Shown one piece after another: positions 1-7,710 of a DNA stretch of 63,575 nt (positions are counted from its first letter, which is position 1; each line of letters begins with the position of its first letter). A model generated the notes under the pieces. It was not told the DNA's origin, ran no database searches, and saw only the letters and a list, made by a program, of their open reading frames with translations. Source of the DNA: Haloferax gibbonsii ATCC 33959. Its GTDB lineage: Archaea; Halobacteriota; Halobacteria; Halobacteriales; Haloferacaceae. Position numbers and translations under genes: made by a program. The stretch covers positions 16,151 to 79,725 of the forward strand of contig NZ_AOLJ01000014.1 in the NCBI RefSeq assembly GCF_000336775.1, in the 5' to 3' direction.

Positions 1-261
1 GGCGAGGGTCTTGCCCGACCCCGTCGGCGCGCAGATGAGGGCGTTGTCGCCGTCGTGGATGCGCGGGATGGCCCCGCGCTGGGGCGGGGTGAAAAAGCCG
101 CCGTTGCCGGGGACGAACTCCCCGAACCGGTCGACCCACCACTCCTGGACGGCGGGATCCAACAGGTCGAGGACGTCCTCGTCGGCGACCGTCACCGACT
201 CGGGGTCGAACTCGTAGTCGCCGCCTCTCGACGCGAGAAGCGAGCGGCCGCGCCGGGTCAT
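1..261 (-). CDS. Superfamily 2 DEAD/DEAH-box helicase, N-terminal fragment
   Basis: Only the first 87 codons lie in the window; the gene runs off the left edge. A Q-motif-like FTPPQ near residue 57 and a Walker A motif APTGSGKT at about residues 78-85, the last residues visible, mark it as an ATP-dependent superfamily 2 helicase. The spacing and the wording of the Q region resemble archaeal Lhr-type helicases, but the diagnostic C-terminal half is missing, so the subfamily is inference. The ATG at 261 follows a short gap shared with the divergent beta-lactamase-fold gene, so the two probably use back-to-back promoters. Confidence 0.75.
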   Translation of the reverse strand, partial: MTRRGRSLLASRGGDYEFDPESVTVADEDVLDLLDPAVQEWWVDRFGEFVPGNGGFFTPPQRGAIPRIHDGDNALICAPTGSGKTLA

Positions 262-355
262 TACCTCGGGGTTAGCCTGCGCGGGTATGAGGGTTGTGCC
301 CGCGGCCGAGCCAGCGGGCGCAAGGACTAACGCCGCCGCCGTGGTATCTCGGCGC

Positions 356-1102
356 ATGCGCGTCACGTTCCTCGGAACCGGTAGTGCGATGCCCGTCACC
401 GGCCGCGCCCAGACCGGGCTCCTCCTCGAATCGGACAGCAACGCCCTCCTCGTGGACTGCGGGTCGGGCGTCCTCGCCCGACTCGCGGAGACGGAGGTCG
501 GCTACGAGGGCGTCTCGTCTGTCCTCCTCACGCACCACCACCTCGACCACGTGTCGGACCTGATGGCGCTCGTGAAAGCCCGGTGGCTCGCCGGACAGGA
601 CCGACTCGAAATCGTCGGCCCCGAGGGAACCGAGGACCTCGTCGAGGGGCTGTTCGACGTTCACGACTACCTAAAGGGACGCCTCGACGTGCAGGTTCGG
701 GAGGTCGGGCCGACCGAGTTCGGCGTCGCCGGCTTCGACGTGATGGGGTTCGAGGTCCGCCACTCGATGCCGACGCTCGCCTACCGCTTCAGCAACGAGC
801 GGGGCGAGGCCGACTTCGTCTTCTCGGGGGACACAGAGGCGTTCTCCGCCCTCGGCGACTTCGCCGACGGCGCGAGCGTCCTCGCGCACGACTGCTCGTT
901 CCCGGACGACGTGGACGTGTCGAACCATCCGACGCCGTCGCAGGTGGGCGAGGCGCTCGCCGGCTGGGACATCGATTCGGTCTACCTGACGCACCTCTAC
1001 CCGCACGCCGACCGCGTCACCGACGACCTCCGAGCGAGCGTGAGCGAACGGTTCGACGGCGAGGTTCGGGTCGCAAAAGACGGCTTGGTCGTCGAACTCT
1101 GA
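356..1102 (+). CDS. RNase Z-like metallo-beta-lactamase protein
   Basis: This 248-residue protein opens with the beta-lactamase-fold signature FLGTGSA and has the metal-binding motif THHHLDH at residues 59-65, followed later by FSGDTEAF and a THLYPH segment near the C-terminus that supply the remaining ligands. It belongs to the RNase Z/ElaC side of the family, which cleaves tRNA precursors or degrades RNA with two zinc ions. It is shorter than bacterial tRNase Z and I see no flexible-arm insertion, so a role other than tRNA 3' processing is quite possible. An upstream in-frame start would add 23 arginine- and alanine-rich residues; I prefer the ATG at 356 because the family begins at this beta strand. 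Confidence 0.85.
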   Translation: MRVTFLGTGSAMPVTGRAQTGLLLESDSNALLVDCGSGVLARLAETEVGYEGVSSVLLTHHHLDHVSDLMALVKARWLAGQDRLEIVGPEGTEDLVEGLFDVHDYLKGRLDVQVREVGPTEFGVAGFDVMGFEVRHSMPTLAYRFSNERGEADFVFSGDTEAFSALGDFADGASVLAHDCSFPDDVDVSNHPTPSQVGEALAGWDIDSVYLTHLYPHADRVTDDLRASVSERFDGEVRVAKDGLVVEL

Positions 1103-1114
1103 GTTCGAGTCCGA

Positions 1115-1861
1115 CTATTCTCCGCGGATGACGGTCCCGGGCGACTCGCCGGCGACGAACGCCGACAGCCCCTCGGGGCCGAAGACGTGCGCCGGCGCGC
1201 CGAGCGCGAGCAGTTTTCTGACCTTCGCGGCCATGCCGCCGGTCACGTCGGTCGACTCCGACCCGCCGAGCGCGTCGGCCGCGTCCGCGAACGCCGTAAT
1301 CTCGGGAATCACGTCGCCGCCGGCGTCGAGGACGCCGGGGACGGTCGAACAGAGCCCGACGCGGTCCGCGCCGAGTCCGGACGCGAGCGACACCACGAGG
1401 TCGTCGCCGCTGACGATGGTCGCGCCCTTGCCCGCGTGCGCGATGACATCTCCGTGGAGGACCGGGACGAAGCCCTCGTCGAGCATCGTCTCGGTCGCCG
1501 TGAGGGGAAGCGACAGCGAGCCGTCGGCCTCGCGCGCGCCGGCCGAGAGCGGATGGACCGGCAGGGCCGAGACGCCGCGGCCCGCGAGGGCGTCGAGGAC
1601 GGCGTCGTTGAGTCGTTTCATCGCGTCGTGGATGGCGCGCACGCCGCGGGCGTCGTGGCTTCCGGACTCCGAGGAGACGCCGTGTTCGGCGGCGTGGTGG
1701 TGGCCGAAGCTCCCGCCGCCGTGGACGACGACGACGCGGCCCGACTCGGCGAGGGTCGCGACCGCGTCCGCCGCGGCCGCCAGTCCCTCCTCGTCCACCG
1801 TCTCCGGTTCGTCCTTGTCGGTGACGACGCTCCCGCCGAGTTTGAGGACGACGAGGCTCAC
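1115..1861 (-). CDS. ipk: Isopentenyl phosphate kinase
   Basis: A 248-residue amino-acid-kinase-fold protein that phosphorylates isopentenyl phosphate to isopentenyl diphosphate in the archaeal variant of the mevalonate pathway. The N-terminus VVLKLGGSVVTDK and the loop VVHGGGSFGHHHA, which carries the catalytic histidine typical of this enzyme, are clear. The start is a GTG at 1861 whose first bases overlap the stop of the mevalonate kinase gene as GTGA, so the two are translationally coupled. The pairing with mevalonate kinase supports the assignment over carbamate or glutamate 5-kinase, which share the fold. Confidence 0.93.
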   Translation of the reverse strand: MSLVVLKLGGSVVTDKDEPETVDEEGLAAAADAVATLAESGRVVVVHGGGSFGHHHAAEHGVSSESGSHDARGVRAIHDAMKRLNDAVLDALAGRGVSALPVHPLSAGAREADGSLSLPLTATETMLDEGFVPVLHGDVIAHAGKGATIVSGDDLVVSLASGLGADRVGLCSTVPGVLDAGGDVIPEITAFADAADALGGSESTDVTGGMAAKVRKLLALGAPAHVFGPEGLSAFVAGESPGTVIRGE

Positions 1862-2946
1862 GCCGAGTTCCCTCCGTCTCCTTCGCGCTCGGGGTCCGTT
1901 TCTGCCTCTGCTTCCGCGTCCGCTTCGGGCGGGACCTCGACTCTGACGCCCTCGGTGGCGAGTTCGGCGCGGAAGGCGTCCTCGCAACCGGGGGTGAACC
2001 GGAGCGCGGTCTGGGTCTCGGGCGTCGGGTCGAGAGAGACGATACAGCCGCCGCCGCCCGCGCCGGTCAGTTTCGCGCCGTACGCGCCGGCCTCGCGGGC
2101 GGCCCACACCATCGAGTCGAGCGAGCGCGAGGAGACGCCGAGGGCTTCGAGCAGGCCGTGGTTGAAGTTCATGAAGCGGCCGAGTTCCGAGAGGAGCTCC
2201 TCGGGCGGTTCGTCGGCGTCGGGGTCCGACTCGGCCAGCAGTTCCTCGCCCCGGCGGACGATGTCGCCGACGGTCGAGACCGTGTCGGCGGCGAAGTCGT
2301 ACTCCTCGCGGAGCGCGCGGACGCCGGAGACGAGCGCGCCGGTGTCGCCCGCACCGCCGTCGAAGCCGATGACGAACGGGAGGGGCGGCGCGTCGATGGT
2401 CCGGCAGTCGTCGCCCTCGACGCGGACGGCCCCGCCCATCGCGGAACAGAAGGTGTCGGCGCGGGAGGCCTGTCCGTCCTGGACCTCGTGTTCGGCGCGG
2501 TAGGCGCGTTCTGCGATTTCGCGGGGCGCGAGTTCGACGCCGAGTTCGCGGGTCGCGGCGTCGATGCCGGCGACGACGACCGCCGCGGAGGAGCCGAGGC
2601 CGGCCCCGAGCGGGATGTCGCTTTCGACGGTGATGTCGAAGCCGGCGTCGGGCGCGTCGGCGGCCTCGCGGGCCTGGTCGACCGCGGCGTCGATGTAACC
2701 CATCGCGGCCTCCACGAGCGGTGCCGGAACGTCCACGTCGGGCCGGTCGCCGGTCGAGCCGCGGTACTCGACGGTGAAGCCGTTGAGACTCAGGTCCTCG
2801 GCGCGGACGCGGACGTGGTCGTCGTCGCGAGCGGCGACGGTGACGGTCGCCCGGCGCTCGACCGCGCAGGGGACCGCCGGTTCGCCGTAGACGACTGCGT
2901 GCTCCCCGAACAGGTACACCTTGCCGGGAGCGCTCGAAACGGTCAT
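1858..2946 (-). CDS. mvk: Mevalonate kinase
   Basis: This 362-residue GHMP kinase converts mevalonate to 5-phosphomevalonate, the first phosphorylation on the way to archaeal ether-lipid isoprenoids. It starts with SSAPGKVYLFGEHAVVYGEPA, the family's N-terminal signature, and has the ATP-binding glycine/serine loop IPLGAGLGSSAA near residue 110 and the C-terminal GAGGGGC motif near residue 320. The last 35 residues are a low-complexity Ala/Glu/Asp tail not needed for the fold and common in halophiles. A TATA-like element lies about 27 bp upstream of the ATG, so the mRNA is probably leaderless. It is cotranscribed with isopentenyl phosphate kinase. Confidence 0.95.
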   Translation of the reverse strand: MTVSSAPGKVYLFGEHAVVYGEPAVPCAVERRATVTVAARDDDHVRVRAEDLSLNGFTVEYRGSTGDRPDVDVPAPLVEAAMGYIDAAVDQAREAADAPDAGFDITVESDIPLGAGLGSSAAVVVAGIDAATRELGVELAPREIAERAYRAEHEVQDGQASRADTFCSAMGGAVRVEGDDCRTIDAPPLPFVIGFDGGAGDTGALVSGVRALREEYDFAADTVSTVGDIVRRGEELLAESDPDADEPPEELLSELGRFMNFNHGLLEALGVSSRSLDSMVWAAREAGAYGAKLTGAGGGGCIVSLDPTPETQTALRFTPGCEDAFRAELATEGVRVEVPPEADAEAEAETDPEREGDGGNSA

Positions 2947-2970
2947 ACCCCGGAGTTGCTACGGGATTCG

Positions 2971-2978
2971 CTTAAGGG
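2971..2978 (-). promoter_or_regulatory. TATA box of the mevalonate kinase operon
   Basis: CTTAAGGG on the plus strand (CCCTTAAG read on the minus strand) is centred about 28 bp upstream of the mvk ATG, the spacing expected for a leaderless haloarchaeal transcript. Confidence 0.55.
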
Positions 2979-3054
2979 TATCCGACCGCGGCCGAACCCG
3001 GCGGTGATCGTCGGTGGGAACGGTCGCGGAAAAACGGCGTTCGGAGCCGCCGGC

Positions 3055-3390
3055 TCAGGCGTCGATTTCGACTTCGTCGCGCTCCTCGTCGTCGAGGTCG
3101 GCCAGTTCGTCGAGGTCGTCGCCGCCGCCGCGGATGTAGCGGACCGCCGCGGCGATGCCGACGAGGAGGACGAACCCGACGAGCAGCGCCATACCGGGGC
3201 CGCCGCTCGACTCGGATTCGTCGGTCTCGTCGGCGTCGAGCTCCGCGTCGTAGTCGTCGTACGATTCGTCCTCGGTTTCGAGTGCCGCCGCCTCGTCGCC
3301 GCCGCGCTTGGAGAGGAGCGGCGCGCTGTTGGTCGGGCTGAACTCGAAACCGTCGTGCAGGTGGACCTCGAAGAGGGTGAAGTCGGCCAT
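3055..3390 (-). CDS. Small single-pass membrane protein of unknown function
   Basis: I do not recognise a named family. The 111-residue product starts MADFTLFEVHLHDG, continues with a soluble segment and an acidic linker (residues 35-65, rich in Asp, Glu and Ser), then has one hydrophobic helix (GMALLVGFVLLVGIAAAVRY, about residues 69-88) and a charged acidic C-terminus. This fits an anchored protein with an N-terminal domain outside or inside the membrane, of undetermined topology. ATG codons at 3390 and 3396 are both possible starts; the shorter gives the MADF start. It stands alone upstream of mevalonate kinase on the same strand. Confidence 0.75.
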   Translation of the reverse strand: MADFTLFEVHLHDGFEFSPTNSAPLLSKRGGDEAAALETEDESYDDYDAELDADETDESESSGGPGMALLVGFVLLVGIAAAVRYIRGGGDDLDELADLDDEERDEVEIDA

Positions 3391-3540
3391 ACCCATCAGT
3401 ACGCTCACAAGATGGATATGCCTTGTGGCGACGGGACGACGCGGGTCGCCGTGAGACACGACGACCTCGCCCCGCGGTGACGCCCGGTGGGGTGTGCTGG
3501 ATTCGCTGTGTTCTTGTTCCGCCGCCCGCGAACCTCCCGT

Positions 3541-4605
3541 ATGGACGACGACCGACGCGCCTTCCTCGAAGACCTGCTCACCACACCCAGTCCGTCCGGC
3601 TACGAGGTCGCCGGCCAGCGCGTGTGGGTGGACTACGTCTCGCAGTTCGCCGACGACGTGACGGTCGACGACTACGGCAACGCCGTCGCGGTCCACGAAG
3701 GAACCGGCGAGGGCCCCGAAATCGCCTTCACCGGCCACGCGGACCAAATCGGCTACATCGTCCGCGACATCGACGACGACGGATTCGTCCGTATCGGTCC
3801 CATCGGCGGCGCGGACCGCACCGTCTCGAAGGGCCAGCACGTGACGGTCCACGGCGACGGCGGCGACGTGGCCGGCGTCATCGGCCAGACCGCCATCCAC
3901 CTCCGCGACGTGGGAAGCGAGGAGTACGACGACCTCGAAGAGCAGTTCGTCGACATCGGCGCGACGAGCAAGGGCGACGCGAAGGACCACGTCGAGGTCG
4001 GCGACCCAGTGACGGTCGAAGCGCGGGTCCGTGACCTCGCGGGCGACCGCGTCGCGGCCAACGGGATGGACAACCGCGTCGGCACCTGGTCGGCCGCGGA
4101 GGGCCTCCGCGCCGCCGTCGAGGCCGACGTGGACGCGACGGTGTACGCCGTCAGCACGGTTCAGGAGGAAGTCGGCGTGCAGGGCGCGAAGATGGTCGGC
4201 TACGACCTCGACCCCGACGCGATGGTCGCCGTCGACGTGACCCACGCGACGGACAACCCCGACGTGCCCGGCAAGCGCAAGGGCCCGGTCGAACTCGGCG
4301 AGGGGCCGGTCGTCTCCCGCGGGAGCGCGAACCACCCCAACGTCGTCTCGCTCGCCCGCGACGCGGCCGGGGACGCCGACATCGGCGTCCAACTGCAGGC
4401 CGCCGGCATCCGCACGGGAACCGACGCGGACGCCTTCTACACGAGTCGCTCCGGTATCCCCTCGCTCAACATCGGCATCCCGAACCGCTACATGCACACG
4501 CCCGTCGAAGTGGTCTCCACGAGCGACCTCGACGACGTGGCCGAACTGCTCGGGTCGATGGCCGCGCTCGCGGGCGACGTGGACTCGTTCGGCGTCGAAC
4601 TGTAG
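3541..4605 (+). CDS. M42 family aminopeptidase / endoglucanase-like peptidase
   Basis: A 354-residue cocatalytic metallopeptidase of the M42 family (tetrahedral aminopeptidases, often mislabelled CelM endoglucanase). Family landmarks are the N-terminal LLTTPSPSGYE, the metal ligand region GHADQIGYI, the aspartate region NGMDNRVG, the catalytic and ligand glutamates in QEEVGVQGA, and the C-terminal GIPSLNIGIPNRYMHTPVE. It probably trims peptides released by the proteasome in the cytoplasm; the exact specificity cannot be read from sequence. The ATG at 3541 gives the family-typical N-terminus and length. Confidence 0.9.
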   Translation: MDDDRRAFLEDLLTTPSPSGYEVAGQRVWVDYVSQFADDVTVDDYGNAVAVHEGTGEGPEIAFTGHADQIGYIVRDIDDDGFVRIGPIGGADRTVSKGQHVTVHGDGGDVAGVIGQTAIHLRDVGSEEYDDLEEQFVDIGATSKGDAKDHVEVGDPVTVEARVRDLAGDRVAANGMDNRVGTWSAAEGLRAAVEADVDATVYAVSTVQEEVGVQGAKMVGYDLDPDAMVAVDVTHATDNPDVPGKRKGPVELGEGPVVSRGSANHPNVVSLARDAAGDADIGVQLQAAGIRTGTDADAFYTSRSGIPSLNIGIPNRYMHTPVEVVSTSDLDDVAELLGSMAALAGDVDSFGVEL

Positions 4606-4669
4606 GCGGGCGGACGGCGCCCCCGCGCTGTGCGTAGTTGTCGCACACGCCTCCGGGCGAAAGAAAACC

Positions 4670-4677
4670 GTTAAAAG
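4670..4677 (+). promoter_or_regulatory. TATA box and BRE of rpl11
   Basis: GTTAAAAG, preceded by the purine-rich BRE-like GAAAGAAAAC, is centred 26-27 bp upstream of the L11 ATG, so transcription should begin at or next to the start codon. The 12-mer GTTAAAAGTCGC recurs at the promoter at 9048. Confidence 0.65.
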
Positions 4678-4699
4678 TCGCCACACGGTGTTTCCACGT

Positions 4700-5179
4700 A
4701 TGGCTGGAACTATCGAAGTACTCGTTCCCGGCGGGAAGGCGAACCCCGGTCCGCCGCTCGGCCCGGAACTCGGCCCGACCCCCGTCGACGTGCAGGACGT
4801 CGTCAACGACATCAACGAACAGACGGCTGCCTTCGACGGCATGGAAGTCCCCGTCACCGTCGAGTACGACGACGACGGCTCGTTCAGCATCGAGGTCGGC
4901 GTCCCGCCGACGGCCGCCCTCATCAAGGACGAGGTCGGATTCGACACCGGCAGCGGCGAACCCCAGAAGAACTTCGTCGCCGACATGTCCATCGCACAGC
5001 TGAAGAAGGTCGCAGAGCAGAAGTCCTCTGACCTGCTCTCGTACGACCTCAAGAACGCCTCGAAGGAAGTCGCCGGGACGTGCGCGTCCCTCGGCGTCAC
5101 CATCGAGGGCGAAGACGCCCGCACGTTCAAGCAGCGTATCGACGGCGGCGACTTCGACAACCACTTCGACGACGAGTAA
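4700..5179 (+). CDS. rpl11: Large ribosomal subunit protein L11 (uL11)
   Basis: The 159-residue protein forms the base of the stalk and the GTPase-associated centre with 23S rRNA. The proline-rich N-terminus GKANPGPPLGPELGP is the universal L11 signature, and the C-terminal rRNA-binding domain includes GTCASLGVTIEG. It has its own promoter and is separated from L1-L10-L12 by 305 bp, so the four stalk genes form two transcripts. This matches the split reported for halophilic archaea. Confidence 0.98.
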   Translation: MAGTIEVLVPGGKANPGPPLGPELGPTPVDVQDVVNDINEQTAAFDGMEVPVTVEYDDDGSFSIEVGVPPTAALIKDEVGFDTGSGEPQKNFVADMSIAQLKKVAEQKSSDLLSYDLKNASKEVAGTCASLGVTIEGEDARTFKQRIDGGDFDNHFDDE

Positions 5180-5345
5180 TCGTCTCGGAACCGTCTCGGC
5201 GGTTCGAACCGCCCTTTCCGTCGGGCCGAGTCGACTCGGCCCGCTTTCTTCTCTCCACGGACCCGACTCGACCCGGAGCGACTCGACCGTCGACGACCGC
5301 ACATCGCTCGCGTGCTCGCCAGTTCGCATGTGTGGCTGTGGCACG

Positions 5346-5371
5346 CGAAACCCCCGAATTCGGGGGTTTCG
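5346..5371. repeat. 26-bp perfect palindrome upstream of the L1 operon promoter
   Basis: The half-site CGAAACCCCCGAA is followed with no spacer by its exact reverse complement, giving 13 paired bases centred on GAATTC. It lies about 20 bp upstream of the TATA box of the L1 operon. It could be a binding site for a dimeric regulator, or as RNA a hairpin that ends the L11 transcript; no T-run follows it, which weakens the terminator reading. Confidence 0.85.
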
Positions 5372-5390
5372 GCTCCCGTGGTTCGACGGA

Positions 5391-5398
5391 CTTAAGTT
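5391..5398 (+). promoter_or_regulatory. TATA box of the L1-L10-L12 operon
   Basis: CTTAAGTT is the only good TATA element in this gap. A start site about 26 bp downstream (near 5418) would give a leader of roughly 65-70 nt, in keeping with the strong ribosome binding site in front of L1. Confidence 0.5.
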
Positions 5399-5402
5399 GA
5401 GC

Positions 5403-5480
5403 CTACTCGTCCTGCCGGACGAGGCAGGCAGTAGCCTGTTTCACTGACCCGTAGGAGCAATCCTGCGTACTACGGAGGTG
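5403..5480 (+). promoter_or_regulatory. Structured leader with ribosome binding site in front of rpl1
   Basis: Two foldable segments are visible. In the first, CTACT (5403-5407) pairs with AGTAG (5430-5434) and CCTGCC (5411-5416) with GGCAGG (5423-5428), separated by an asymmetric internal loop. In the second, AGGA-GCAA-TCCT (5453-5464) forms a hairpin with a GNRA-type loop, enclosed by CGTAG (5450-5454)/CTACG (5470-5474) as an alternative. A strong Shine-Dalgarno GGAGGTG (5474-5480) follows, 4 bases before the ATG. Archaeal L1 is known to repress its own operon through an rRNA-like mRNA site, so this leader is the likely target; the first fold may lie partly upstream of the transcript start. 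Confidence 0.55.
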
Positions 5481-5484
5481 AATA

Positions 5485-6123
5485 ATGGCAGACACAATAG
5501 TTGACGCAGTCTCTCGCGCACTCGACGAGGCACCCGGGCGGAACTTCCGCGAAACGGTTGACCTCGCCGTGAACTTGCGAGACTTAGATCTTAACGACCC
5601 GTCGAAGCGTGTCGACGAGAGCATCGTGCTCCCGTCTGGCACCGGCCAGGACACCCAGATTGTGGTGTTCGCGACCGGTGAAACCGCGCTCCGCGCAGAG
5701 GATGTCGCCGACGAAGTTCTCGGGCCCGACGAGCTCGAAGACTTCGGCGACGACACCGATGCGGCGAAAGACCTTGCCGACGAGACCGACTTCTTCGTTG
5801 CCGAGGCTGGACTGATGCAGGACATCGGTCGCTACCTCGGTACCGTGCTCGGTCCCCGTGGTAAGATGCCGACCCCGCTTCAGCCCGACGACGACGTCGT
5901 CGAGACGGTGAACCGGATGAAGAACACGGTGCAGCTCCGCTCGCGCGACCGTCGCACGTTCCACACGCGCGTCGGCGCAGACGACATGACGCCCGACGAA
6001 ATCGCGGAGAACATCGACGTCATCGTCCGTCGTCTCGAGGCGACGCTCGAAAAGGGCCCGCTCAACATCGACTCCGTCTACGTGAAGACGACGATGGGGC
6101 CGTCCGTGGAGGTGCCCGCATGA
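5485..6123 (+). CDS. rpl1: Large ribosomal subunit protein L1 (uL1)
   Basis: The 212-residue protein binds helices 76-78 of 23S rRNA and builds the mobile stalk at the E site. The segment [19 protein letters not shown] is the L1 signature loop of domain II. It is the first gene of the L1-L10-L12 operon; its last four bases ATGA overlap the start of L10. A start ATG 4 bases after GGAGGTG is unambiguous. Known archaeal L1 proteins act as translational repressors of this operon, and the structured leader fits that. Confidence 0.98.
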   Translation: MADTIVDAVSRALDEAPGRNFRETVDLAVNLRDLDLNDPSKRVDESIVLPSGTGQDTQIVVFATGETALRAEDVADEVLGPDELEDFGDDTDAAKDLADETDFFVAEAGLMQDIGRYLGTVLGPRGKMPTPLQPDDDVVETVNRMKNTVQLRSRDRRTFHTRVGADDMTPDEIAENIDVIVRRLEATLEKGPLNIDSVYVKTTMGPSVEVPA

Positions 6124-7169
6124 GCGAGTCCGAGGTTCGGCAGACCGAGGTTATCCCGCAGTGGAAGCGTGAAGAGGTCGACGAGCTCGTCGACTTCATC
6201 GAATCCTACGAATCCGTCGGCGTCGTCGGCGTCGCGGGCATCCCGAGCCGCCAGCTCCAGGCCATGCGCCGCGAGCTTCACGGCTCGGCCGCGGTGCGCA
6301 TGAGCCGTAACACGCTCGCGAACCGCGCGCTCGACGAAGTCGACGACGGCTTCGAGGAACTCAAGGAGTACATCGCCGGGCAGGTCGCCCTCATCGGCAC
6401 GAACGACAACCCGTTCGCCCTGTACAAGGAGCTCGAGGCGTCGAAGACGCCCGCGCCCATCAACGCCGGTGAAGTCGCCCCGAACGACATCGTCATCCCC
6501 GAGGGTGACACCGGTGTCGACCCGGGTCCGTTCGTCGGCGAACTCCAGCAGGTCGGGGCGTCCGCCCGCATCATGGACGGCTCGATCAAGGTGACGGAAG
6601 ACTCCAACGTCCTTTCCGCGGGCGAGGAAGTCTCCGAGGAACTCGCGAACGTCCTGGCGGAACTCGGCATCGAACCCAAGGAGGTCGGTCTCGACCTCCG
6701 CGGCGTCTTCTCCGAAGGCGTCCTGTTCGAGCCCGACGAACTCGCCATCGACGTGGACGAGTACCGCGCCGACATCCAGTCGGCCGTCTCCGCCGCGACG
6801 AACCTCTCTGTCAACGCGGTCTACCCGACCGCTCAGACCGCGCCGACGCTCATCGCCAAGGCGACGAGCGAGGCCAAGGCCGTCGGCCTGTTCGCCAACA
6901 TCGAGAGCCCGGACTTCATGCCCGAGCTCATCTCGAAGGCGGACGCCCAGCTTCGGGCGCTCGCGGCGAACATCGACGACGAAGAGGCGCTTCCCGAGGA
7001 ACTCCGCGGCGTGTCCGCGGCTGACACGGGTGCCGCCGAGGAAGAAGAATCGACTGACGAAGAAGCAGCGGACGCCGACGAGGCAGACGCCGACGCCGAC
7101 GAAGACGCCGCCGAAGACGACGGCGACGACGACGAAGACGCTGGCGACGCCCTCGGCTCCCTGTTCTAA
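6120..7169 (+). CDS. rpl10: Large ribosomal subunit protein L10 (uL10, acidic P0)
   Basis: The 349-residue archaeal P0-type protein anchors dimers of L12 on the ribosomal stalk. The N-terminal domain (about 1-110) binds rRNA and L11, the central P0 insertion follows, and the C-terminal helical spine carries the L12 binding sites. The last 50 residues are almost entirely Glu, Asp and Ala and end in GDALGSLF, the archaeal/eukaryotic P-protein tail shared with L12 that recruits elongation factors. Translation is coupled to L1 through the ATGA overlap. Confidence 0.98.
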   Translation: MSESEVRQTEVIPQWKREEVDELVDFIESYESVGVVGVAGIPSRQLQAMRRELHGSAAVRMSRNTLANRALDEVDDGFEELKEYIAGQVALIGTNDNPFALYKELEASKTPAPINAGEVAPNDIVIPEGDTGVDPGPFVGELQQVGASARIMDGSIKVTEDSNVLSAGEEVSEELANVLAELGIEPKEVGLDLRGVFSEGVLFEPDELAIDVDEYRADIQSAVSAATNLSVNAVYPTAQTAPTLIAKATSEAKAVGLFANIESPDFMPELISKADAQLRALAANIDDEEALPEELRGVSAADTGAAEEEESTDEEAADADEADADADEDAAEDDGDDDEDAGDALGSLF

Positions 7170-7190
7170 CAACACACAAGGTACACAACA

Positions 7191-7529
7191 ATGGAATACG
7201 TCTACGCTGCGCTCATCCTGAACGAGTCGGACGAAGAGGTCAACGAAGAGAACATCACCGCGGTCCTCGAGGCCGCCGGTGTCGATGTCGAGGAGTCCCG
7301 CGTCAAGGCGCTCGTCGCCGCGCTCGAGGACGTCGACATCGAAGAGGCCATCGAGACGGCCGCCGCTGCCCCCGCGCCCGCCGCGGGCGGTTCCGCCGGT
7401 GGCGAGGTCGAGGCCGCTGACGACGACGACGAGGAAGACGCCGAAGAAGAGGCCGCTGACGAAGGCGGCGACGACGACGACGACGACGAAGAAGCCGACG
7501 GCGAGGGCCTCGGCGCGCTCTTCGGCTAA
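7191..7529 (+). CDS. rpl12: Large ribosomal subunit protein L12 (P1)
   Basis: The 112-residue acidic stalk protein begins [10 protein letters not shown], the archaeal P1 dimerisation domain, followed by an alanine/proline hinge near residues 58-72 and an Asp/Glu-rich stretch ending in GLGALFG. The C-terminal peptide is the conserved factor-binding tail, matching the end of L10 in the previous gene. It is unrelated by sequence to bacterial L7/L12. It closes the operon 21 bp after L10. Confidence 0.98.
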   Translation: MEYVYAALILNESDEEVNEENITAVLEAAGVDVEESRVKALVAALEDVDIEEAIETAAAAPAPAAGGSAGGEVEAADDDDEEDAEEEAADEGGDDDDDDEEADGEGLGALFG

Positions 7530-7710
7530 CTCCTGCGAGACTCAGCCGCATCCGCGGCGACGCTCGCTTCGAAACTCCGATTTCTTTCGACGCAACTCAC
7601 CAGCGGCAGTTCCGGTCGCGTGTTCGCCGATTCGGACGCGGGCCGCGCCACCGTCAGCGCCGGTGCCGAGCGCGTAGCTTCATATCGAAAGCCGCGGCCA
7701 CTCCGGCGCG

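Larger units (their letters stand above)
5180..5484. other. Intergenic region between rpl11 and the L1-L10-L12 operon
   Basis: This 305-bp gap holds no convincing reading frame. It contains a 26-bp perfect palindrome, a TATA box and a structured leader, each listed separately. The first 160 bp after L11 show only GC-rich sequence with no feature I can support. Confidence 0.7.

Noticed and set aside
3055-5304. A 749-residue minus-strand frame covering the M42 peptidase and L11
   Set aside because: Only its last 111 residues look like a haloarchaeal protein; the rest is antisense to two clear genes.
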